Source of the DNA: Caldifarciminota bacterium
Lineage (GTDB): Bacteria > Hydrothermota > Hydrothermia > LBFQ01
DNA: 40,124 nucleotides
Assembly: GCA_027003075.1 (NCBI GenBank)
Contig: JALWYV010000054.1
Span: 1-40,124, forward strand
Direction: 5' to 3'
Of the stretch, positions 34,114 to 40,124 are shown piece after piece; within the stretch, counting starts at the first letter, position 1, and the number at the start of each line of letters is the position of its first letter. A model generated the notes under the pieces. It was not told the origin of the DNA. It made no database searches and saw only the letters and a list, made by a program, of their open reading frames with translations. The position numbers and the translations under genes were made by a program.

Positions 34114-34671
34114 ATGAAGGTTTCCGTAAAGGTCGGAGAGGATAAAGTTCTGGAGCTGGTGAGGGGAGACATAACGAAGCAGAGGGATCTGGAGGCCATA
34201 GTTAACTCCGCCAACGCTTACCTGAAGCCGGGCGGAGGGGTCTCCGGAGCCATCCACAGGGCAGCCGGGCCACGGCTCTACGAGGAGGCCAGAAGGTACG
34301 CTCCTATAAAGGTTAGCGAGTGCGTTATAACAGGCGCCTACGACCTGCCCAACTCTTACGTCATCCACTGCCTCGGACCGGTTTACGGTCAGGATACCCC
34401 GTCGGACGTACTCCTCGCCCGGACCTACGAGAACGCCCTCCGCCTTGCCGACGAGAGGGGTATAAGGAGTATAGGTTTCCCGTCCATATCCACCGGTATA
34501 TTCGGCTACCCCGTGGAGGAGGCGGCAGAGGTCGCCCTAACGACTATCCTCAGGGTACTTCCAGAGTTGAAGAACGTACGGCTCGTCCGGATGGTTCTCT
34601 GGGGAGAGGATAGTTTCAACGCCTACAGGGAGGCCCTGAAGAGGATAGTGGGAGAGGTTGAGGAAGGTTAG
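34114..34671 (+). CDS. macrodomain (ADP-ribose-binding) protein
   Basis: This 185-residue protein has the macrodomain core: LVRGDITKQRDLEAIVNSANAYLKPGGGVSGAIHRAAG, SYVIHCLGP, and IGFPSISTGIFGYPVEEAA. Macrodomains bind ADP-ribose and often remove it or acetyl-ADP-ribose. A GGAGG lies nine bases before the ATG. It overlaps the next gene by 14 bases. Confidence 0.92.
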   Translation: MKVSVKVGEDKVLELVRGDITKQRDLEAIVNSANAYLKPGGGVSGAIHRAAGPRLYEEARRYAPIKVSECVITGAYDLPNSYVIHCLGPVYGQDTPSDVLLARTYENALRLADERGIRSIGFPSISTGIFGYPVEEAAEVALTTILRVLPELKNVRLVRMVLWGEDSFNAYREALKRIVGEVEEG

Positions 34672-35101
34672 GGTCTCTTTCCGGGCCATCCACTATTACC
34701 GTACCCTCGGCGGTACGGAGGCCTGTCCCCACTCCCATACCTATACGGTTGACGTGGAGTGTCGGGGCAACTGCGATGAGGTGGAAAGGATCCTGAGGAA
34801 TGTGGCCAATAACCTGAAGGGGAGGCTGATAAACGACTGGGAAGGCCTGGTGTACCCCGAACCCACGACCGAAAACCTCGCCCTCTCCGTATTCTCCCTC
34901 CTCCCTGAGGGGAAGGTTGCCAGAGTTTCCGTGAAGGAGGACGACACCGTCCTCTCCGTCTACGACGGCGAATCCGTATGGGTCGTACTTATTGACGATA
35001 GGGAGGATCGTACGGCCCGCGTGGGTGTAAAGGGGGAGTTCAACGCCATGGGCTTCGCCGCAGATCTCGGCGAGTTGAAGGAACACGTATCGGATGGGTG
35101 A
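34658..35101 (+). CDS. QueD/6-pyruvoyl-tetrahydropterin synthase-like protein, atypical
   Basis: This 147-residue protein contains the zinc ligands of the QueD/PTPS fold (His12 in FRAIHYY, His25 and His27 in CPHSHTY), a PTTENLA motif (69-75) and a Glu near 94. The usual DFGELK-type helix is missing from its normal place and a similar segment (GFAADLGELK, 132-141) is found at the C-terminus instead. The catalytic Asp-His pair (usual LDHxxLN) reads LKGRLIND, without the His. It may be a rearranged or reshaped member with another activity. TTG start, GGAG just upstream, coupled to the macrodomain gene. Confidence 0.65.
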   Translation: MRKVRVSFRAIHYYRTLGGTEACPHSHTYTVDVECRGNCDEVERILRNVANNLKGRLINDWEGLVYPEPTTENLALSVFSLLPEGKVARVSVKEDDTVLSVYDGESVWVVLIDDREDRTARVGVKGEFNAMGFAADLGELKEHVSDG

Positions 35102-35143
35102 GGTAAACCCGTTTCAGCCCCATAGTGTCCCAACCGATCTCGC

Positions 35144-35701
35144 TCACTTTCCCGCGGGAGGTACGTCAACGTTCAACCTGTAGACCCCTTCCACGATAGG
35201 TGCGATCTCCTTAACGACATCCCCGTACCCCTCCCTGTAGAACCTTACCGTTACGTTCAGGGGTACGTCCTTCTCCTCCGGTATGGGGATGGTCAGGGTG
35301 TAGTATCCCGACGTATCCGTAACCGTTTTGAAGATCCCCCACTTCACCTTCGCTTCCACGTTCACGCCGGCCACGGGCTTGAGGGTGAGGGAGTCCACGA
35401 CCCAGCCGTACCAGACGGCGTACCCCTTCTTCCCCTCAGGGGGTGGAGACACCTGCCGGGACTGGAGGAAGAACTCGTAAGCCGGCGGTCCCCCTCTCCT
35501 TACTGTTATCTCCCCCTCTATCGGGAAGTAGCCTTCGGCATAAGCCTTTATCCTGTGCTTCCCACCGTCCAGATCAATCCGGAGTCTTCCGTTATCCGCC
35601 CTGTACTTCCGGCCATCAACCTCAACCGTAGCGGAAACACCATAACCTTTTATAGCGTCCCTTATCCTTACCTCCACCTGTACGGCCACGAGCAGAAGCA
35701 T
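35144..35701 (-). CDS. exported CarboxypepD_reg/PEGA-like protein
   Basis: This 185-residue protein has a short hydrophobic N-terminus (MLLLVAVQVEV). Two beta-sandwich units follow: residues about 10-80 of PEGA type (HRIKAYAEGYFPIEGEITV), and about 95-180 of CarboxypepD_reg type (GWVVDSLTLKPVAGVNVEAKV, then TVTDTSGYYTLTIPIPEE). These modules occur in surface and receptor proteins. It is divergent from trmB. Confidence 0.65.
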   Translation of the reverse strand: MLLLVAVQVEVRIRDAIKGYGVSATVEVDGRKYRADNGRLRIDLDGGKHRIKAYAEGYFPIEGEITVRRGGPPAYEFFLQSRQVSPPPEGKKGYAVWYGWVVDSLTLKPVAGVNVEAKVKWGIFKTVTDTSGYYTLTIPIPEEKDVPLNVTVRFYREGYGDVVKEIAPIVEGVYRLNVDVPPAGK

Positions 35702-35707
35702 GGAACT

Positions 35708-35713
35708 ATTTTA
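35708..35713 (-). promoter_or_regulatory. -10 box for the CarboxypepD_reg-like gene
   Basis: TAAAAT on the minus strand, 6 nt before the ATG at 35701. Confidence 0.4.
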
Positions 35714-35720
35714 ACGGCGG

Positions 35721-35726
35721 TACAAT
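35721..35726 (+). promoter_or_regulatory. -10 box for trmB
   Basis: TACAAT, 6 nt before the TTG start at 35733. It lies back to back with the divergent promoter at 35708-35713. Confidence 0.4.
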
Positions 35727-35732
35727 CACGTC

Positions 35733-36608
35733 TTGGCGTACATCCACTGGCCGGACGAGGACGTTGAGCTGAAGGACCCCGTTGAGCTTGAGATCGGGTT
35801 CGGCAGGGGGGACTTTTTGAAGAGGGTGAGCGAGCTTAACCCCCACGTCAACTACGTCGGCGTTGATAAATCCTGGGAGTCCGTTAAACGGGCCTACAGG
35901 AGGTTGAGGGGCAGGGAGAACGTAAGGCTCGTATGGGGGGACGTCTGGGCCTTCCTCATGTTCGGTATGCGGAGCGTGAGGTTCCACAGGGTGTTTTCCC
36001 TGTTTCCAGATCCGTGGCCGAAGAGGAAGCACGAACACAGGCGGATGTTCAACCCGGACTTCTGGAGACTGCTCTACCTGAGGACGAAGGAGGACGCCCA
36101 CGTCAGCGTGGTATCCGACGAGGTGTTCTTTATCAGGTGGGCTTACGACAACGCCCTTTCTACGGGGTGCTGGTGGGGGTACGTATCCGAGACGAAGAAC
36201 CGTTTCGGCACCAAGTACGAGGAGAAGTGGTTGCGAGAGGGTAAGCGGGTACATCAGGCCGTACTCTTTAAGGACGGAAGGTGCGACTTTAGAATTCCCG
36301 AAACCGTCTTGAGGATCCCCAAACTGAAGTCCGTAAACCCTGAGAGTATACGCAGGGGCGACTACCCACTGCCGGAGGGGGCTTACCTGTCCGTCAAGGA
36401 GGTGGTCGTTAGCCGCGAAGGCGATACCGTACTCATAAAGGCGGTAGTCTCCGAAAGGTACCTCCTCCATAAGGTTTGGTTCGTCCTGCACAGGAAGGGG
36501 GACGTGTGGTACCTGAGACCTTCTGACTTCAGTAAGTACTTCCCTACGAAGGCCCTCCAGAGCGCCCTTGACCTCCTGTCCGATATGGCGGAGGGCCGAA
36601 CTACCTGA
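35733..36608 (+). CDS. trmB: tRNA (guanine-N7-)-methyltransferase TrmB
   Basis: This 291-residue SAM-dependent enzyme methylates G46 of tRNA. Motif I is LEIGFGRGDFL, the acidic loop YVGVDKS follows, and the family hallmark FPDPWPKRKHEHRRM and TKYEEKW are present. It is longer than usual (about 210-240) because of a C-terminal extension of about 80 residues (from about residue 200), as seen in some thermophile TrmB. The start is TTG at 35733. It converges with the next gene, overlapping by eight bases. Confidence 0.9.
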   Translation: MAYIHWPDEDVELKDPVELEIGFGRGDFLKRVSELNPHVNYVGVDKSWESVKRAYRRLRGRENVRLVWGDVWAFLMFGMRSVRFHRVFSLFPDPWPKRKHEHRRMFNPDFWRLLYLRTKEDAHVSVVSDEVFFIRWAYDNALSTGCWWGYVSETKNRFGTKYEEKWLREGKRVHQAVLFKDGRCDFRIPETVLRIPKLKSVNPESIRRGDYPLPEGAYLSVKEVVVSREGDTVLIKAVVSERYLLHKVWFVLHRKGDVWYLRPSDFSKYFPTKALQSALDLLSDMAEGRTT

Positions 36609-37569
36609 CCACGACCTTCCTTACTCCCGATCTACCCTTAAGGAAGTACACGCCCGGTTTGAGGTCTATCCTCTGCCCACGCCTCAACCTCCCGACCAAC
36701 CTGCCATCGTGGGAGTAGACGGTCATATCCCGGAGGGCGTGCAGGCGTCTGCCTTCAAGCCTGTATACGTTCACAGGGGGGAGGACGGAGTTTTCCCTTA
36801 TGCCGGTTGTGGTGTAGGTCCAGGTCATGTAATCGTAGTAAGTATCAATTCGTGAAGGGGGAACGTACGTCGTATCCCACGGTGTGGTTGAAGTGTCCAC
36901 TATGGCGTAGGTCTGGTAGTATACGACGGTGTCTATGCTGTAGTAGGTTAAACCCAGAGGGTTCACGTACCTGATGTGGAGGTAGACGTGTATGCTGAGT
37001 TCCGTACAGCAGGTGAAGGTGTTTCCGGTATCGGGGTAGGTGTTGGTATAGACTATGGTGAAAACGTACGGGCTTACGAATACTTCAGCAGTATCCCCGG
37101 AGTAATAGGCCAGCGTGGCGTACGAAGGGGAGAAGTACACGCTATCCACTATACCATCCCAGTCCTCGTCGCCTCCCGTGGGTATGCGTGTGTTCAGGGG
37201 GTATATACACGTGTCCGTGGCCTGCCAGCTGTCCCCTACCGTCAGGGGGAACTTGAGCGTCCTTATCCCGGTAAGGCCGGGGGCGTCAAAGAGCCAGTTG
37301 TCCGCAAAGTCAACGAGGTAGGTGCCGTCGTAGTAGGCGAAACCCGTATCTACCGTGGGATCGTAGGAGTAGGTGCGTATTACGTAGTCGGCCCTCTCCA
37401 CGGATGTTGAGAAGGAGCAACGACTTCCCGTACCGTCCCACGTTGAGACCCCGACGACCGTATCAAAGGCGTAGTAGGGGGTTAAAGATTCCTCGTGAAT
37501 CAGGTACCACCGGCTCGCACCCGGCGTGTACCCACCCCAGCCGAGATCAACAAGTATTAACGTTAACAT
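36601..37569 (-). CDS. exported protein with short type IX-like tail
   Basis: This 322-residue protein has a weak signal (MLTLILVDLGWGG), a beta-rich Tyr/Asp-rich body with no recognised family and an Asp-loop near residue 133 (GGDEDWDGIVDSVYF, calcium-binding-like). The final ~50 residues form the sorting tail (VYSHDGRLVGRL, LKPGVYFLKG), ending RKVVVR. It starts just after the stop of the upstream lipoprotein gene and shares its transcript. Confidence 0.7.
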   Translation of the reverse strand: MLTLILVDLGWGGYTPGASRWYLIHEESLTPYYAFDTVVGVSTWDGTGSRCSFSTSVERADYVIRTYSYDPTVDTGFAYYDGTYLVDFADNWLFDAPGLTGIRTLKFPLTVGDSWQATDTCIYPLNTRIPTGGDEDWDGIVDSVYFSPSYATLAYYSGDTAEVFVSPYVFTIVYTNTYPDTGNTFTCCTELSIHVYLHIRYVNPLGLTYYSIDTVVYYQTYAIVDTSTTPWDTTYVPPSRIDTYYDYMTWTYTTTGIRENSVLPPVNVYRLEGRRLHALRDMTVYSHDGRLVGRLRRGQRIDLKPGVYFLKGRSGVRKVVVR

Positions 37570-37572
37570 GCT

Positions 37573-38274
37573 TTACCTCGTCATGCACCTGAAACACAGG
37601 TCAAGGCCGCGGTACCCGGTGAAGGTGGGCGAACCGGATGTATTTGCGAGTATCCGCAGTTCCCTCCCATCGGGTCCGATTATCAGGACGCCGAAGATAT
37701 CGTCCCCGTCGTAGCCCATGGCAGAGTCGCGGTCGTGGTCTATCCATACGACGAGGGTGTCGCTGGAGTCAGCAGAAACCGTATCCCTGTAGGTGGAGGA
37801 GGGAAGGGGGGCGTAAAGTCCTCCGGTGTACTCCGTCAGTTTCACGTACCTGCTGGAGATCACGCCATAGCCCGAAGTGTCGCTTATGAGTATTAAGGTG
37901 TCCCTGTCGTTTATGGTTATAGTATCGCCCTTCGTCGCGATAGGTACGCTGGCGAGGGATACCGATATGAAAGTTCCGGGGTATATGTCTATTTTCAGAA
38001 GGTTATGTTCCTCACAAACCTTCAGGAATGTACTGTCAAGGGTATAGATCACCGTATCTGCTCCGCCCACTAAAACGGTGTCCAGAGGGGTCTCATCTCT
38101 GCACATGATGACGAGGGTGTCGGAGGATGGGAAGGATACGAGGAGATTTATCGTCGTACCGTCGTTGGAGGTACTAAGGCTCACTTCCGTTGTGGGTGGA
38201 GTGGTCTCATTCTTACAGCCTGTGCCTGCGGCAAGCAGGACCGCACTTAAGATGAAAACCGCGCGCTTACTCAT
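37573..38274 (-). CDS. lipoprotein, paralog of the upstream lipoprotein
   Basis: This 233-residue protein has a lipoprotein-type signal ending LLAAGTGC (Cys20). The beta-rich body ends with a region also present in the next gene: TGGLYAPLPSS, DTLVVWIDHDRDS, DGDDIFGVLI and TGYRGL. No family is recognised. AAGGAGG lies seven bases before the ATG. It follows the other lipoprotein gene by 22 bases. Confidence 0.75.
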   Translation of the reverse strand: MSKRAVFILSAVLLAAGTGCKNETTPPTTEVSLSTSNDGTTINLLVSFPSSDTLVIMCRDETPLDTVLVGGADTVIYTLDSTFLKVCEEHNLLKIDIYPGTFISVSLASVPIATKGDTITINDRDTLILISDTSGYGVISSRYVKLTEYTGGLYAPLPSSTYRDTVSADSSDTLVVWIDHDRDSAMGYDGDDIFGVLIIGPDGRELRILANTSGSPTFTGYRGLDLCFRCMTR

Positions 38275-38296
38275 CTCAGGACCTCCTTATTTGTAT

Positions 38297-39067
38297 TCAT
38301 CTACCCATGCTCGTTGTTATACCCCTGAACCCGGTACTTCTGGTATAAACCACGCTCAGGGCGGTCCCCGTAGTCACGAAGGTGCCGAAGGCGTCGTTCC
38401 CGGAATAGGCGCGGTTCCCGTCCCTGTCGTACCAGAATACTACCGTATCCCTACCGGATAGGGGTAAGGCGTAGGAGGAGACGTAACCGTCGGGAGGTAA
38501 TGGGGCCAGATGCCCTCCGGTATAGGGTAGAAAGAACATCTTACCCGTTCCTCTTACGTATATGCTGTCTCCGGAGGCGTTTATGAGGGCAACCGGTACG
38601 AACCCGTCATCTTTCTGGAACTTGCAGGTCGTGATGTCCTCGTAGTAGAAGTAGGAATCGTTTTTACAGTAAAGGGTATCCCGAAGGCTGTCCGTTATGT
38701 GAAGGGTGTCAAATAACGTGATTAGGATTATCTCGTCCAATATACAGCTTACACAGGGTGAGGAATCTACGAGACATACATAAACTTTGTACCATCCGGA
38801 ACAGCGATGGTAAATCGTGGTATCTATGTACAGGGAAACTTTACGGTTATCGCTTTCGTATACGGGTTCTCCTACACAGGTGAAGTCCTGACATCGGATA
38901 ATCACCCCCATATCGTCATAGTGCTTGTAGGCTACGATCTTCAGGGCTGTACCCTGATTTACAGCCTTTACCTCCTCTATGTCAAAGAGGATAATGGAAG
39001 TGTCTTTGCTTCTGCTACATCCCGATAGGGTTAAGGCGATTACGGAAATGAAGATTATATTTCTCAT
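38297..39067 (-). CDS. lipoprotein, first gene of the lipoprotein pair
   Basis: This 256-residue lipoprotein has a canonical lipobox (LTLSGC, Cys17). The body has several Cys residues (CQDFTC, CLVDSSPCVSC) not found in its paralog, which may form disulfides outside the cell. The C-terminal part matches the downstream paralog: TGGHLAPLPPD, DTVVFWYDRDGNRAYSGNDAFGTFV and TGFRGI. It heads a three-gene unit with that paralog and the sorted protein. Confidence 0.75.
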   Translation of the reverse strand: MRNIIFISVIALTLSGCSRSKDTSIILFDIEEVKAVNQGTALKIVAYKHYDDMGVIIRCQDFTCVGEPVYESDNRKVSLYIDTTIYHRCSGWYKVYVCLVDSSPCVSCILDEIILITLFDTLHITDSLRDTLYCKNDSYFYYEDITTCKFQKDDGFVPVALINASGDSIYVRGTGKMFFLPYTGGHLAPLPPDGYVSSYALPLSGRDTVVFWYDRDGNRAYSGNDAFGTFVTTGTALSVVYTRSTGFRGITTSMGR

Positions 39068-39080
39068 TACCTCAAGAAGG

Positions 39081-39086
39081 ATTATA
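39081..39086 (-). promoter_or_regulatory. -10 box for the lipoprotein operon
   Basis: TATAAT on the minus strand, 13 nt before the ATG at 39067. A GAGG lies close to the start codon. Confidence 0.45.
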
Positions 39087-39117
39087 AGGCCGAAATAAAA
39101 TTTCGCGACCCGTAGGT

Positions 39118-40124
39118 TTAACCCATCCTCTCCGGTGCGGAGACCCCCAAGAGGTTCAGGCCGTACCTTACGGTGTAGAGGACGGCCCTTGATAGGGTTA
39201 TCCTCTCCCCCTGCCTGTCGCTCCCCACTATACGGTTGTTCTGGTAGAAGCTGTGGTAGGTGTGGGCCAGTTCTATCAGGTAATCCACAAGGAGGTTGGG
39301 GGAGAAGTCCATCTTCCCCTCAACGTCAGCGTAGGGGAGGTTCAGGCCCCTCCAGACCTCCTCCCTCAAGCGTATGGGCAGGGCCTTCAGGAGGTAGTAC
39401 GGGAAGTACTGCACGAGGGCGGCGACGTCCCTCTCCTCTCCGGGCAGGTCTTTGATGGGCTTACCCTCAACGCCGTTGGCCTTTGCGTAGTCCAAGAGGC
39501 TCATTATCCGGGCATGGGCGTACTGAGTGTAGAAGACGGGGTTCTCCTTTGCGGCCTTTCTGGCGAGGTCCAGGTCAAAGTTCAGCTCCGTCTGGGGCGC
39601 CCTTAGGAGCATAAAGAATCGCACGGCGTCCTTGCCAACGTCGGCGACGAGGTCGTCAAGGGTGTATATCCTCCCCTCCCTCTTGGACATCCTGACCCTC
39701 TCTCCCCCCTCGTAAAGGTTCACCTGCCCGTGGATTATTACGTCATATACGGCGTTTGCGCCGGTAGCCTCCATAAAGGCCCCCATTACGGCCTTCATGC
39801 GGGGGACGTAACCGTGGTGGTCCGGCCCGAATATGTCTATCAGGTAATCGTACCCCCTGTCTAACTTGTGGAGGTGGTAGGCGGAGTCCCAGAAGAAGTA
39901 GGTCGGCTCCCCGTTGGATCTGACCATCACCCTGTCCTTGTCGTCGCCGTACCGGGTGGCCCTGAAGAGGAGGGCGTACCCCTCGTACCTGTACCTGTCG
40001 CCTTCGTACAGTTCCCCAAAGGTTTCGGGGAGGGGGACGTTGGCCTCGTTCCCATCGGCGTCGGCGAAGTACAGGAGTCCCGCCCCCTTCAGTATGGAAT
40101 AGACCCTCTCCGGGTAATCGGACC
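39118..40124 (-). CDS. argS: arginyl-tRNA synthetase, C-terminal part
   Basis: The gene runs off the window at 40124, so its 5' part is missing; the visible 334 codons are open without interruption. They include DRVMVRSNGEPTYFFWDSAYHLHKL, DIFGPDHHGYVPRMKA, GQVNLYEGGERVRMSKREG (the class I KMSKS loop reads MSKR), and the C-terminal DALR anticodon-binding domain ending near NLLGV. It charges tRNA-Arg. The initial ORF boundary at 39930 is only an internal Met; the frame continues to the edge. Confidence 0.95.
   Translation of the reverse strand, partial: SDYPERVYSILKGAGLLYFADADGNEANVPLPETFGELYEGDRYRYEGYALLFRATRYGDDKDRVMVRSNGEPTYFFWDSAYHLHKLDRGYDYLIDIFGPDHHGYVPRMKAVMGAFMEATGANAVYDVIIHGQVNLYEGGERVRMSKREGRIYTLDDLVADVGKDAVRFFMLLRAPQTELNFDLDLARKAAKENPVFYTQYAHARIMSLLDYAKANGVEGKPIKDLPGEERDVAALVQYFPYYLLKALPIRLREEVWRGLNLPYADVEGKMDFSPNLLVDYLIELAHTYHSFYQNNRIVGSDRQGERITLSRAVLYTVRYGLNLLGVSAPERMG

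Noticed and set aside
1-40124. tRNA, rRNA genes and prophage or integrase genes
   Set aside because: No tRNA or rRNA gene was recognised by eye, and no integrase, transposase or phage structural gene was seen. A covariance-model scan would be needed to exclude small RNA genes.

Overview
This window looks like part of the genome of a thermophilic, Gram-negative-type bacterium, probably from a little-cultured lineage related to candidate phylum WOR-3/Hydrothermae or another FCB-like group. The evidence is heavy use of AGG (Arg) and ATA (Ile) codons, many charged residues, an ExbBD-TonB plus TonB-dependent receptor locus, a PorV/PorQ-like outer-membrane protein, and at least five exported proteins with type IX-like C-terminal sorting tails. 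The thermophile KaiC-like/near-KaiC gene pair also fits. The lineage call is inference. No gene-free stretch exceeds about 300 bases except the small-peptide locus described below.

Layout. 1-3.9 kb: a TPR/winged-helix-like regulator, a Gly/Cys-rich small protein, and a tandem V4R-domain protein with an unknown partner. 4-8.4 kb (minus strand): eno with PrcB_C-like and NUDIX genes, then a second transcription unit with an unknown small gene, ribD and a DUF354 gene. 8.5-9 kb: osmC-like gene. 9.15-23.55 kb (plus): one very long operon, exbB-exbD-exbD-tonB-TonB-dependent receptor-exported protein-PorV-like protein-exported pseudo-peptidase-TPR lipoprotein-Asp-box propeller, closed by a strong terminator.

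23.6-28.8 kb is the most novel part. It holds a class III lanthipeptide (lanthionine peptide) system: a complete LanKC synthetase (lyase + kinase + zinc-less LanC), three tandem precursor genes of 57, 45 and 44 codons that were too short to stand out, and a divergent ABC exporter. The precursors share a leader containing LxLQ (the LanKC-recognition type motif) and a nearly identical 5' untranslated region with a conserved hairpin. Their cores diverge but keep one pattern, S-x3-[S/T]-x2-C. The -35 boxes of the precursor operon and the exporter overlap on opposite strands.

28.8-31.8 kb: sufT-like and pgeF genes, then an exported HMA-like protein overlapping a sorted propeller protein. 31.85-35.1 kb (plus): KaiC-like ATPase, AIM24/TIGR00266-like protein, near-KaiC HTH protein, macrodomain protein and a QueD-like protein. 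35.1-40.1 kb: an exported CarboxypepD_reg-like protein, trmB, a sorted exported protein, two paralogous lipoproteins and the C-terminal part of argS.

A genome-style feature recurs throughout: a -10-like hexamer lies only 6-10 nt before the start codon at most operon heads, which implies leaderless or near-leaderless mRNAs. Genes inside operons instead have strong AAGGAGG ribosome binding sites or overlapping start/stop codons.
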